A stretch of 46,005 nt of DNA from Gemmobacter sp. (GTDB lineage: Bacteria; Pseudomonadota; Alphaproteobacteria; Rhodobacterales; Rhodobacteraceae): assembly GCA_030683915.1 (NCBI GenBank), contig JAUXPG010000315.1, positions 1-46,005 on the forward strand, given 5' to 3'. Of the stretch, positions 1 through 9,399 are shown one piece after another. A program made the position numbers and the translations under genes. The notes under the pieces are model-generated. The model did no database searches, was not told the origin of the DNA, and saw nothing but the letters and a program-made list of their open reading frames with translations. Position 1 is the first letter of the stretch; every line of letters starts with the position of its first letter.

Positions 1-2239
1 GCACCGCCGCCAGCGCGGGGGCGGCATCGCGGGCGGCGCGTTCGCCGGGCGGCGTGGCCCCGGCGAGCAGCACCAGCCGGTCGGCCAGCACCATCGCGGC
101 AGCGGCGCAAGGCGGCGGCCCGCCCGCCAGCGCCTCGACCAGCATCAGCCCCAGCCCCAGCCCCAGCCAGCGCCCGCGCGCCGATGCAAGCGGCGCAAGG
201 TCGGCCAGCACTGCGGCCAGCGCGGCATCGTCGGGCGCCCGGCCTGCGGCGGCCTCGGCCAGCAGGGCGGGCAGGCGCGCGGCCAGATCGCGTTGCAGCC
301 GGGCATAGGGCGGTTCGGCCACGCCGTCCCAGGCCGGGGCCACAGCCTCGGCCGCCAGGCGCAACAGGCCCGCGTCATCGGGCGCGGCCAGCCGGTCGTC
401 GGGGAACATCAGATGCCGCAGCAAGGCGGCACCGGGGTCGGCACTGCCGGTGCGCAAGGCGGGCAGGTCGGGCGCCTGCCCAAGGGCCAGCGGGGTTTCG
501 GACGGACCCAGCAGGATGCGGCGGAACCGGGCGGTGTCCGCGTTGCGGTACCAGGCAAACAGCGCCAGTGCGCTGGCAATCCCGGTAAAATCCTCCGGGC
601 GGCCACAGGCCGCTGCCACCAGCGTGGCGCAGGCATCACGCGCTTCGGCCAGCAGCGGGTCATCGGGCTGGCCCGCCGCCGCCAGCGCCGCCCAGAAGCC
701 GGGGTCAAGGCCGTGGACCCGCAGCGCAAAATCCCGCAGCGGGGCGCGCTGCCAGCGCGGCGCGCGATAGGCCCCCGCCACCAGCCGCACCGACACCGCG
801 CGCAAGGCGGCGCAGGCGCTGCGCCCGCCATAGCTGTCAGTCTGCGCGGCCATAATCCCGATCCAGGCGTAGGTCAGCTCCTCGGCCAGCTTCTCGGGCA
901 GGTCGGGCCGGTCCATCGCCGCCGCCACACCGGCGGCGATGGCCGGGGTGATCAGCCAGCCGGGGCGCGGTTCGGCCAGCCACCACAGCAGCTTTGGCAC
1001 CTCGGCCGCGCGCCCCGCCTGCACCAGAAACGGCACCAGCACCGAGGCAGACCAGCGGTCCTCGTTCCAGGCGCGGGTGCTGAAATCCAGCCCCGCCGCC
1101 GTCGCCGCCGCCATCAGCGCGGGAACCGCGCCCCGGGCACAGAACGGTTCGGCCAGCCGCAGGAACAGCTTTTCCGGCGCAGGGGGCGAGGGCCGCCGGG
1201 CCAGCACATCCGCCAGCACGGTGCCGGGGTCGGCAGCCGGGTCGGCGCGCAGCGCCGCCGCCACATCGCGGCAGATCGCATCCTCGGCCGCCTGTCCGGG
1301 CGGGCGGGCGGGGACGGGCGCCGCAGGGGCCTGCCCGCCCGCAGGCGCCCCTTCGGCCAGCCATCCCGCAAGGCCAAAGCGCGCGGCGGCCTGCCACAGC
1401 GCCGCCTGCACCCCCGGCGGCAGATCGGGCATCACCCCGGCATAGCGGGCATGCTCCACCGCCTGAAGCGCCGCCAGATCGTCCCGCTCCAGCCGGTCGC
1501 CGATGGCCAGCGCCTCCAAGGCGGCACGAAGCTCGGCCCGGGTCACGCGCAGCCCCGGCCCCAGACCCCGGCCCGCCGCATCGGTCAGGTCCAGCACCAC
1601 CGCCGCATCGGGCGCCAGCCCGTGCCAGATGCGCCCCGGCAGCACCGCCCCGGCCTCGCCCTCGGCCCCCGGCACCGGGGTCAGCACCAAGAGGTCCGCC
1701 CCACCGCCCGGCAGGCGCAGCCACGCCCCGGCAGGCACGGGGCCCTGCGCCTCCAGCCGGTCGGTCAGCCCCAGCGCCCCGGCGGGGCGCCGCACCGCCG
1801 CCTGCCCGCCCCGGCCCCCCGCCTTGCGGTGGCGCAGGCTTTCGGGCAGCACCGCGCCACTGGCGGTGACATGGGCGATGTCGCCCAAGGACGGAAAGCC
1901 CCGACGCAGAAACATCCGCCCCTTGGCATCGGGGCGCGGAAAGCGGTCGAACCGCGCCAACCGCTGGCCATCCAGCCAGACCGACACCGCGCCGGGATGA
2001 AACCGCACCTCGACCGTCCCCCCCGCAGGGTCAAGCGCATGGTCCAGCACGATTTCCCGCCGCCAGCCCGCCCGGTCGCGCCGGTTGACCACGACGCGGC
2101 CCTCTGACGGGCGCAACGACAGATGGAACGGAATGGTTTCCCACCCAGCATCGTGGAAATCGAGGTTGGCGACCGGCTGGAAGGTGTAATCGGTGCGGCA
2201 AAACAGGCTGGTCCCGTTCTCGGGGCGAAAGTCGATCAT
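1..2239 (-). CDS. Hypothetical protein, 3' end beyond the left edge; starts MIDFRPENGTSLFCRTDYTFQPVANLDF
   Basis: Translated by hand from the ATG (revcomp of cat 2237-2239); open to the window edge, so absent from the ORF track. Explains the overlapping short minus ORFs in other frames. N-terminus looks beta-rich, rest alpha-helical; upstream of no recognisable catalytic motif. Confidence 0.75.
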   Translation of the reverse strand, partial: MIDFRPENGTSLFCRTDYTFQPVANLDFHDAGWETIPFHLSLRPSEGRVVVNRRDRAGWRREIVLDHALDPAGGTVEVRFHPGAVSVWLDGQRLARFDRFPRPDAKGRMFLRRGFPSLGDIAHVTASGAVLPESLRHRKAGGRGGQAAVRRPAGALGLTDRLEAQGPVPAGAWLRLPGGGADLLVLTPVPGAEGEAGAVLPGRIWHGLAPDAAVVLDLTDAAGRGLGPGLRVTRAELRAALEALAIGDRLERDDLAALQAVEHARYAGVMPDLPPGVQAALWQAAARFGLAGWLAEGAPAGGQAPAAPVPARPPGQAAEDAICRDVAAALRADPAADPGTVLADVLARRPSPPAPEKLFLRLAEPFCARGAVPALMAAATAAGLDFSTRAWNEDRWSASVLVPFLVQAGRAAEVPKLLWWLAEPRPGWLITPAIAAGVAAAMDRPDLPEKLAEELTYAWIGIMAAQTDSYGGRSACAALRAVSVRLVAGAYRAPRWQRAPLRDFALRVHGLDPGFWAALAAAGQPDDPLLAEARDACATLVAAACGRPEDFTGIASALALFAWYRNADTARFRRILLGPSETPLALGQAPDLPALRTGSADPGAALLRHLMFPDDRLAAPDDAGLLRLAAEAVAPAWDGVAEPPYARLQRDLAARLPALLAEAAAGRAPDDAALAAVLADLAPLASARGRWLGLGLGLMLVEALAGGPPPCAAAAMVLADRLVLLAGATPPGERAARDAAPALAAV

Positions 2240-2303
2240 CTGTGCAAGACCCTGAAAAATGCAGCCGCCCGGTCTTTATGGGCGCGCGCGCGAGCCGATG
2301 CAA

Positions 2304-4118
2304 TCAGCGCGCAACCAGCCCCAGCATGCGCGCGAAACGCCGCGTGATGCCGGGGTCAAGCGGCCCCGCCCCGCGCGCAAGGCCCGCCCGGCGCAAGGCC
2401 GCCCGCGCCGCCAGAAGCCACAGCGCCAGCCCCAACGCCTGACCGGGGGGCCGCAGATCGACCGCCATGCGCAAGCCGCGCACCGCAAGGCGCCGGGGTT
2501 CCGCCCCCGCCAGCGCGGGGCTGGCAAGCGCTGCGATCAGCGCGCCGGGTGCGGGCAACGGCCGGGGCCGGGGCTGGGCGCCGGGGAAATCCACCCAGAC
2601 CGGGCAGCGCGCAAGGGCCGCCACACGGGCCATCGCGGCCATGTCGTCCAGCGGGGCGGCGGCGGCCAGATCATCGGCCCCCGCCAGCACCGCCCGCGCG
2701 AGGGGCGCAGCCAGCAGCTTGGCCGCCAGCAGCGGATGGAACGGCTGCGCCCCCGGCTGCGCCGGGGCCAGCGGCGGCCCCGCCGTGCAGGGCCCGGCCA
2801 GCCCGGCGGGGTCGGCCCAGCCATCGCGGTACCCGCCGGTGCCCGGCACCCGGAATGCCGACACCACCAGATCGGCGTCCTGCCGCAGCCCCGCATCGGC
2901 CCAGTGGCGCAAGGCGATGGGCTCTGCCCCGTCGCCTGCGCGCCACAGCACAAGGCCAGCGCCCCGCGCCACCGCCGCGCCTGCCGCCCACAGGTGCCAG
3001 ACCGACCCCGGCGCCGGTTCGACCGCCTGCACCCCCCGCCCCGGACAGGCGGCGCGCGCGGCCTCTGCCAGCGCCCCGGCCCCCGGCCCGGCCAGCACGA
3101 TCTCCAGCCCCGCGATATCCTGCGCCGCCAGTGCTGCAAGGCTGGCCGCCGCATCGCCGTCGCCAAGCGCCAGCACCACGCTGACCGGCACCCCGCCGTC
3201 CAGCACCTGCGCGAGCGAAGGCGCCTGTGACGCCTCGAACGCCACGCCCTGCCCGGCCAGAAAGGCCCGCGCGGCCCCAAGCCAGCGCGCGCGGCGGTCG
3301 GCATCGCGCAAGGTCGGCGCGCGTTCGGCCAGAAGGCGGCTGGCCAGCCGGGCAAACCCCGCCGCCCCCCCCGGCAGCGCGGGGCCCGCCATCAGGCGGC
3401 GCACCCCCTCGAGCACGGTGAACTGGTCAAAGATGCGGTCGCTGTCGGTGGCGGTGATCTGGCCGGGCCGACCGCGCGTCTGCCAGTACAGCGGCTCGGG
3501 CAGGTGCAGGATATGCCCCGCCCGCGCGGCAAGGGTCATGTAGAAGGCATGGTCCTCGAACCACAGCCCTTCGGCAAAGCGCGTGTCCCCGATCAGGTCG
3601 CGGCGATAGAGCTTGTTCCACACCGAAGGGTAATGCGCGATCACCGCCGCCCAGTCCTCCAGCGGCCAGCGCCGGGGACCGTCGGGCATGGCCGCGCCGT
3701 GGATTGCCGGATGCACCGTGCGCCGCCCGTCCTGCCAGCAATCGGCCACGGCACAGGCGACCCACGCCCCCCCGTCGGATTCGAGCGCCGCCAGCATCCT
3801 GGCCAGAAATTCGGGGGCCAGCCGGTCGTCACCATCCAGAAAGGCGATGAAGCGCCCGCGCGCCGCCGCCAGACCCGCGTTGCGCGCCGCCGACAGGCCG
3901 CGGTTGGGCTGGCGCACCAGCCGGAACCGCGCGTCGCACGCCATCGCCGCCAAGGCCACGTCGCCCGACCCGTCGGACGAGCCGTCATCGACCACGATCG
4001 CCTCGAACGCGGCGAAGGTCTGGGCGCGCAGACTGGCGATCGCCGCCCCGGCATGGGCGGCCACATCATGCATCGGCACGATGACGGAAACGGCAGGGGG
4101 GCCAGAGCCGGACAGCAT
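2304..4118 (-). CDS. Glycosyltransferase family 2 protein
   Basis: N-terminal VSVIVPMHDVAAHAGAAIASLRAQTF..VVDDGSSDGS..NRGLSAARNAGL..FLDGDD, classic GT2 GT-A motifs. Confidence 0.93.
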   Translation of the reverse strand: MLSGSGPPAVSVIVPMHDVAAHAGAAIASLRAQTFAAFEAIVVDDGSSDGSGDVALAAMACDARFRLVRQPNRGLSAARNAGLAAARGRFIAFLDGDDRLAPEFLARMLAALESDGGAWVACAVADCWQDGRRTVHPAIHGAAMPDGPRRWPLEDWAAVIAHYPSVWNKLYRRDLIGDTRFAEGLWFEDHAFYMTLAARAGHILHLPEPLYWQTRGRPGQITATDSDRIFDQFTVLEGVRRLMAGPALPGGAAGFARLASRLLAERAPTLRDADRRARWLGAARAFLAGQGVAFEASQAPSLAQVLDGGVPVSVVLALGDGDAAASLAALAAQDIAGLEIVLAGPGAGALAEAARAACPGRGVQAVEPAPGSVWHLWAAGAAVARGAGLVLWRAGDGAEPIALRHWADAGLRQDADLVVSAFRVPGTGGYRDGWADPAGLAGPCTAGPPLAPAQPGAQPFHPLLAAKLLAAPLARAVLAGADDLAAAAPLDDMAAMARVAALARCPVWVDFPGAQPRPRPLPAPGALIAALASPALAGAEPRRLAVRGLRMAVDLRPPGQALGLALWLLAARAALRRAGLARGAGPLDPGITRRFARMLGLVAR

Positions 4119-4308
4119 GCAAGAGTTTTCCGCCAGTCCGCGGCCCGCGTAAAGGCCTCCTTGTCAGTTCTGTTTCGCGCGCGAAACGTTCTGGCCCGCG
4201 CGCGAGGAAGCCTAGGGGGCCACCCGGCACTCCGGGGCGGAACAGTTTGCACACTCAGCCAAGTGATGATACCGCTGTTACCGGTGAAAATTGACACCAA
4301 GGCTTTCC

Positions 4309-4968
4309 ATGCTGATCAGCGTAACCAAGCGTTTCGTCTTTGTCGCGAACACAAAAACCGCGTCCACGTCGATCGAACACCTTCTAGTACCGCATTGCGA
4401 GGTGTTCCGTTCGGGCACACCACAGCGCAAACACACCCCGCTTCACGAGACGTTGCAGACCTACCGTTTCCTATTCGACCAGCCCAACCACGCGCCGCAC
4501 CGCTATTTCAAGTTTGGGGTAATGCGCGAACCGTTGGAGTGGATCGGGTCGTGGTTTCGCTATCGCAAAGGCAACAAGGTGCAAAGCCCGTTGCCGCCTG
4601 ACACCACCTTCGCCGAATTCTGGAGCGCCAAGGACTGGAACATCCTACTCAAGGGCGGCCAGCCCAACCTGCAGCAGCGCATGTTTCTCGGGCCCAAAGG
4701 CGGCGTTCTGGCCGATGTCATCATCCCTTATCACCAACTGGACGCGATGTTGCCCGAAGTCCTCGGCCTGCTGAACATCCCCGGCATTCTACCTCACCAG
4801 AACGTCAGCGAGATCACGGCCCCGCCGGAAATCCCCACCGGGATGCTGGACGAGCTTCAGGCGTTTTATGCCCCCGACTACGACCTGTGGAACCGGCTGG
4901 ACGCGATCAACGAAAAGGGCATGGCGAAGCTGCGCCAAGACCGGGCAAAGTCTGCCCCCGCCCCATAG
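4309..4968 (+). CDS. Sulfotransferase-like protein
   Basis: MLISVTKRFVFVANTKTASTSIEHLL: PAPS 5'-phosphosulfate-binding-loop-like N-terminus. Start moved from 4291 TTG to ATG 4309. Confidence 0.75.
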   Translation: MLISVTKRFVFVANTKTASTSIEHLLVPHCEVFRSGTPQRKHTPLHETLQTYRFLFDQPNHAPHRYFKFGVMREPLEWIGSWFRYRKGNKVQSPLPPDTTFAEFWSAKDWNILLKGGQPNLQQRMFLGPKGGVLADVIIPYHQLDAMLPEVLGLLNIPGILPHQNVSEITAPPEIPTGMLDELQAFYAPDYDLWNRLDAINEKGMAKLRQDRAKSAPAP

Positions 4969-4990
4969 TAACCGGCGCAATGGAAACGAC

Positions 4991-5722
4991 ATGGCCAAGT
5001 TCGAGGCAAATCCCGATCTGTTCTCTGCCCTGCACGCACCGTCGGATGGATACGTTTTCGTGGTGACCTATGGCCGGTCAGGGTCGACGCTGGTGCAGAA
5101 CCTACTGAACGCGATCCCCGGTTATTGCATCCGGGGTGAGAATGGCAACGCGCTGTCGGGGCTGGCCCGATCGTGGCACCAACTGAGCAGCGCCGAACCG
5201 CGTAAGGGCCTCAAGGCGCGGCGCGCCCCTTCGACGCCCGAAAAACCGTGGTACGGTGCCGAACTGATCGATCCGTGTCGCTATGGCAATTCTCTGGCCA
5301 ATGTCTTCGTGCGCGAGGTGCTGGCCCTGCCCAAGGACACCCGGGTGGGTGGGTTCAAGGAAATCCGCTTTCACACCGAACCGGTGTTCTTTCCGCTTTA
5401 TCTGGGGTTCATCCGCAAGTTCTTTCCCAAGGCGCGGTTCCTCTTCAACACCCGCGATCATGACGCGGTGCTGAAATCGGGCTGGTGGGCCGAGATGGAC
5501 GCCACCCGCGCCCGCGCCCAGCTGGAACAGGCCGAAGCGCTGTTCGCAGCCCAGATCGCGGCGCATCCCGCCACCAGCCTGCGCCTGCGCTATGAGGATT
5601 ACGACGGCAAACCCGACGGCCTGCGCCCGCTGTTCGAGTTTCTGGGCGAACCGTTCGATGTCGGTCTGGTGGCCGGTATTCTAGCCCGCAGGCTGGACCA
5701 TCTGCAAAAACCCGCCGGCTGA
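4991..5722 (+). CDS. Sulfotransferase family protein
   Basis: MAKFEANPDLFSALHAPSDGYVFVVTYGRSGSTLVQNLLNAIPGY: TYGRSGSTLVQ P-loop-like sulfotransferase motif; start at ATG 4991. Confidence 0.85.
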   Translation: MAKFEANPDLFSALHAPSDGYVFVVTYGRSGSTLVQNLLNAIPGYCIRGENGNALSGLARSWHQLSSAEPRKGLKARRAPSTPEKPWYGAELIDPCRYGNSLANVFVREVLALPKDTRVGGFKEIRFHTEPVFFPLYLGFIRKFFPKARFLFNTRDHDAVLKSGWWAEMDATRARAQLEQAEALFAAQIAAHPATSLRLRYEDYDGKPDGLRPLFEFLGEPFDVGLVAGILARRLDHLQKPAG

Positions 5723-5738
5723 CGGCGGCGACGCGCGC

Positions 5739-6878
5739 CTAGAGGATCAGCAGGCTGTCCGACAGCCCGTCCAGCGTGCCTGCGCCCAACACGGCCACCA
5801 CGGTGCCGGCAGCGCCGAAATCCAGCACCGCATCGCCGGCAGCGTTGACCCGGCCAAAGATGCCGACCACCTGTGCGGCGTCCAGCGCGCCGTGGGTGGC
5901 CACCCACATGCCGCTGGCCAGCACGATCAGGTCGCCTTCGGCGGCGTCGAAATCCTCCAGCGCGTTCCATCCGTGGCCGCGCGCGAACTCGAAGCGGTCG
6001 GCCCCGCCGCCGCCGCGCAGCCGGTCCATTCCCGGCCCGCCCGACAGCGTGTCGCCGCCATCGCCGCCCAGAATGCGGTCGTTGCCCGCACCGCCCCCGG
6101 CCCGGTCGCCGCCGTCACCCGCAAGGATCAGGTCATCGCCGTCGCCACCCCACAGCTGGTTGCGCGTGCCCGCCCGTCCGTCGACCAGATCGTTGCCCGC
6201 GCCGCCGCCAAGGATGTTGGCGCCGGGGCCGCCGGTCAGCCTGTCATCGCCTGATCCCGCCCAGAGCGTGTCGTCGCCATCGCCGCCCGACAGCGTGTCG
6301 TGTCCGTCATCCCCTTGCATCCAGTCATGCCCTTCGCCGCCCGAGAGCTGGTCGTCGCCATCGCCTCCGACCAGCCAGTCGCGGCCCGCGCCGCCAATCA
6401 GCGTGTCGTCGCCTGCGCCGCCCTGCAGGTCGTCATCGCCATCGTTGCCTGCCAGCCGGTCGTGGCCTGCCCCGCCAAGCAGCACATCCTGCCCGTCACC
6501 GCCCGCAATCATATCGTCGCCATCGTCGCCGCTCAGCCAGTCGGACCCGGCGCCACCCCCGATCAGGTCAGTGCCCTCCCCACCATAGACCTGGTCCGCC
6601 CCATCACCGCCGCGCACCCGGTCGCGCCCGGCACCGCCATAAAGCGTGTCGCCCAGGCCCCCGGCCGTCAGCAGATCATTCCCTGCATCGCCCCGCAAAA
6701 GGTTGACCCCGCCACCGCCCTGCACCGTGTCGTTGCCATTGTTTCCATGAAGGTAATCATTGCCGTCGCCGCCAAGGATCAGGTCGTTGCCGCCCAGCCC
6801 GTCCACCGTGTCGCCCAGCGGGTTGGCAGCCAGGGTGTCGTCGCCGGGGGTGCCTGCGAAGGCGGCAAAGGTCGGCAT
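5739..6878 (-). CDS. RTX / hemolysin-type calcium-binding repeat protein, probable type I secretion substrate
   Basis: More than 15 GGxGxDxLxGG nonapeptide repeats; C-terminus ADRFEFARGHGWNALEDFDAAEGD...GLSDSLLIL. Confidence 0.93.
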   Translation of the reverse strand: MPTFAAFAGTPGDDTLAANPLGDTVDGLGGNDLILGGDGNDYLHGNNGNDTVQGGGGVNLLRGDAGNDLLTAGGLGDTLYGGAGRDRVRGGDGADQVYGGEGTDLIGGGAGSDWLSGDDGDDMIAGGDGQDVLLGGAGHDRLAGNDGDDDLQGGAGDDTLIGGAGRDWLVGGDGDDQLSGGEGHDWMQGDDGHDTLSGGDGDDTLWAGSGDDRLTGGPGANILGGGAGNDLVDGRAGTRNQLWGGDGDDLILAGDGGDRAGGGAGNDRILGGDGGDTLSGGPGMDRLRGGGGADRFEFARGHGWNALEDFDAAEGDLIVLASGMWVATHGALDAAQVVGIFGRVNAAGDAVLDFGAAGTVVAVLGAGTLDGLSDSLLIL

Positions 6879-6974
6879 GAAATCACCTATGAAAAAAGGG
6901 GAAACCCATGCCGCACGCTAGGCCCGCGTGCCCGGACCTGTCAACGCGCCCGGGGTCGGAACCCCCTCCCCCCC

Positions 6975-8147
6975 TCAATCCTTCCCGTAAAGATCGCGCG
7001 TGAACACCTTGTCGGCCACGTCGTCCAACTCGGGCGTGCGGCGGTTGGCGATGATGAGGTCGCATTCCGCCTTGAATGCCGCCAGATCGCGCACCACGCG
7101 GGAGCGGTAGAAATCGTCGCCGGTCAGCGAGGGTTCATAGACCACCATCTCGATTCCCTTGGCCTTGACGCGTTTCATGATGCCCTGGATGGCGGACTGG
7201 CGGAAATTGTCCGACCCTTCCTTCATCACCAGCCGGTACACCCCCACCACGCGCGGATTGGCGGCGATGATGCGGTCGGCGATGAAATCCTTGCGGGTGC
7301 GGTTGGCATCGACCACGGCGGCGATCAGGTTTTGCGGCACCTGGGAATAGTTGGCCAGCAGTTGCTTGGAATCCTTGGGCAGGCAATAGCCGCCATAGCC
7401 GAAGGACGGGTTGTTGTAATGCGTGCCGATCCGCGGGTCCAATCCGACGCCTTCGATGATCTTGCGCGGGTCAAGGCCGTGCATCAGCGCATAGCTGTCC
7501 AGCTCGTTGAAATAGGCCACCCGCAGCGCAAGATAGGTGTTGGCAAACAGCTTGATCGCCTCGGCCTCGGTCGATCCGGGAAACAGCATCGGCACGTCCT
7601 GGTCCACCGCCCCTTGCGCCAGCAGGGCCGCAAAGCGGCGGGCGGCGGGCGTGTCGGACCCGACGACGATGCGGCTGGGGTGCAGGTTGTCGTGCAGGGC
7701 GCGGCCTTCGCGCAGGAATTCGGGGGAAAACAGGATGTTGTCATACCCCGTCATCGCCCGCATCCGCAGCGTGAACCCCACCGGCACGGTGGATTTGATC
7801 ACGATGGCCGCGCCCCGGTTCACCGCCAGCACCTGATCGATCACCGTTTCGACCGATGAGGTGTCAAAGCGGTTGGTTTCGGGGTCATAGTTGGTGGGCG
7901 TGGCGATGACGACAAAGTTCGCCCCCGCATAGGCCGCCGCCGCATCGGTGGTGGCGGTCAGGTCCAGCGTGCCGCGCCCCAGCCATTCGGCGCAGTCGGG
8001 GTCCTGGATCGGCGATTGCCGCTGGTTGACCATGCCGACCCGGCCTGGATCCACGTCCACCGCCGTCACCCGGTTGTTCTGCGCCAGCAGAATGGCGTTC
8101 GACAGGCCGACATAGCCCAGTCCGGCGACAGCAATCTTGGTCGACAT
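6975..8147 (-). CDS. ugd: UDP-glucose 6-dehydrogenase (nucleotide sugar dehydrogenase)
   Basis: [33 protein letters not shown] (Rossmann), [21 protein letters not shown] active-site Cys motif. Confidence 0.92.
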   Translation of the reverse strand: MSTKIAVAGLGYVGLSNAILLAQNNRVTAVDVDPGRVGMVNQRQSPIQDPDCAEWLGRGTLDLTATTDAAAAYAGANFVVIATPTNYDPETNRFDTSSVETVIDQVLAVNRGAAIVIKSTVPVGFTLRMRAMTGYDNILFSPEFLREGRALHDNLHPSRIVVGSDTPAARRFAALLAQGAVDQDVPMLFPGSTEAEAIKLFANTYLALRVAYFNELDSYALMHGLDPRKIIEGVGLDPRIGTHYNNPSFGYGGYCLPKDSKQLLANYSQVPQNLIAAVVDANRTRKDFIADRIIAANPRVVGVYRLVMKEGSDNFRQSAIQGIMKRVKAKGIEMVVYEPSLTGDDFYRSRVVRDLAAFKAECDLIIANRRTPELDDVADKVFTRDLYGKD

Positions 8148-8378
8148 CGTGCCCTCGTTCCCCACCACCGGCGGCCCTGATCGGGCCGCCCCGCGCCAGA
8201 GTCGCCGGGACGTGGGGGGATTTCAAGGCGAAACCGAGGTCTGTGCCCGGCAGTGACCCGACGGATTGGGATCGAATTGTCCCCAAAAGCCAAGGTCCGG
8301 CCACAGTTGCCCCCCGCCCCGCGCCCGGTCCGGCGGCAAGGGTGGCTGCGGGTGTGGCATGGGGTCGGGGGCGCGCAG

Positions 8379-8870
8379 ATGGCAACACTGCGGCAGGAGC
8401 AATGGCTGGGCGCCGGGGCAGGATCGTTCCTGACCGGGGTCAGCGATCTGGCTTTGGCAGGCAGCGGCGATGCGGTGCGGCTGTATTCCGCGTCGCGGTT
8501 CGCCACCGTGACCGGGGGGCTCAGCGCCTTTGCGGTGGGCGGGGATGGCCAGTTGACCGGGCCGAACGCGCTGGCGTTGCCGACGGTGCCGCAAAGCTAT
8601 GGCCCGACCCGGCTGGCGCTGGTGCCCGGCTGGCCCTCGGGGGGGCTGCGGTCGGCCCCGGCGGGCACGGCGGTGCTGGCGGACGGGCAGCTCGACAAGC
8701 GCATGACGGCGCTTCAGGGCGGGTTGGCGCCTGATCTGGTGGCGGTGCAGGCGCTGGATCTGGGCGGAACCGCCGTGGTCTTCGGGCTGTGCGCCAGCAC
8801 GCCGCAGCCGCAGGCCTGGACGGTGCAGGGGTCGGGGGCACTGTCCGCCGCCGCCGCCCCGGTACCGGGC
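8379..8870 (+). pseudogene. Truncated 5' fragment of a probable beta-propeller-type hypothetical protein
   Basis: MATLRQEQWLGAGAGSFLTGVSDLALAGSGDAVRLYSASRFATVTGGLSAFAVGGDGQLTGPNALALPTV; plausible protein until ~8850, then low-complexity and runs into antisense of a DUF2793-like gene. Confidence 0.5.
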
Positions 8871-8929
8871 GCAGCCCCCCCCGGCCCGCCGGGCGGGCCG
8901 CCCGCCACCCTGTTTGCGGCCACCGCACT

Positions 8930-9205
8930 CGGGCCCGGCAGCGGCGCCAGAAACACCCAATCGCCCTGATCATGAAGCGCGATGGTGCCATCCTGCCCGG
9001 CCCATGGCCCGGTGGCGCCTGCCGGCACGATCCAGCGCGCGCCTTCGGCGGGAAAGGCGGGCGGCGCGGCAAGGCTGCGGCTTTCCACCGCCGGCTGCAC
9101 CAGCACGTCCAGCAGGCGCAGCGCCTCGTTGTGGGTGACGTGCTTTTGCGCCTGCGCCGGCTGGATCAGCGGCAGGGAAAGCACCGGCGACAGATCGTCG
9201 GACAT
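8930..9205 (-). pseudogene. Truncated 5' fragment of a DUF2793-like protein
   Basis: MSDDLSPVLSLPLIQPAQAQKHVTHNEALRLLDVLVQPAVESRSLAAPPAFPAEGARWIVPAGATGPWAGQDGTIALHDQGDWVFLAPLPG resembles DUF2793 N-terminus; expected continuation lost after ~8930. Confidence 0.6.
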
Positions 9206-9399
9206 GGAAACCTCCGGCAAGGGCCACCCCCTGCCGGGCCGGGCCCTGACAAAGGGCTCTGGCTGAACGGGGCCGACCCTGCGCCAGAAAGGTTAACATG
9301 GCCTTGCACCAGCGCACGGGCGGTCGCGTGCCGTAGCGGATTGCCAAGCCGCCCGGAACCGGCACAAATGGCGCCGATCGTGGCCGGAGTTTCCTTTTC

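Noticed and set aside
293-2107. 604-aa plus-strand ORF
   Set aside because: Arg/Gln/Gly/Pro-rich antisense translation of the minus CDS at 1-2239; GC-rich shadow ORF.
4152-4172. gtaaaggcctccttgtcagttctg as a fifth copy of the dispersed stem-loop repeat
   Set aside because: Only the outer AAAGGCC and CAGAA ends match; the core does not align.
5776-6706. Ser/Pro- and Arg-rich repetitive plus-strand ORFs
   Set aside because: Antisense of RTX nonapeptide repeats, so the periodicity is inherited.
6000-6840. Short-period DNA repeats resembling a CRISPR array
   Set aside because: 27-bp coding periodicity of RTX repeats with no conserved repeat/unique spacer structure.
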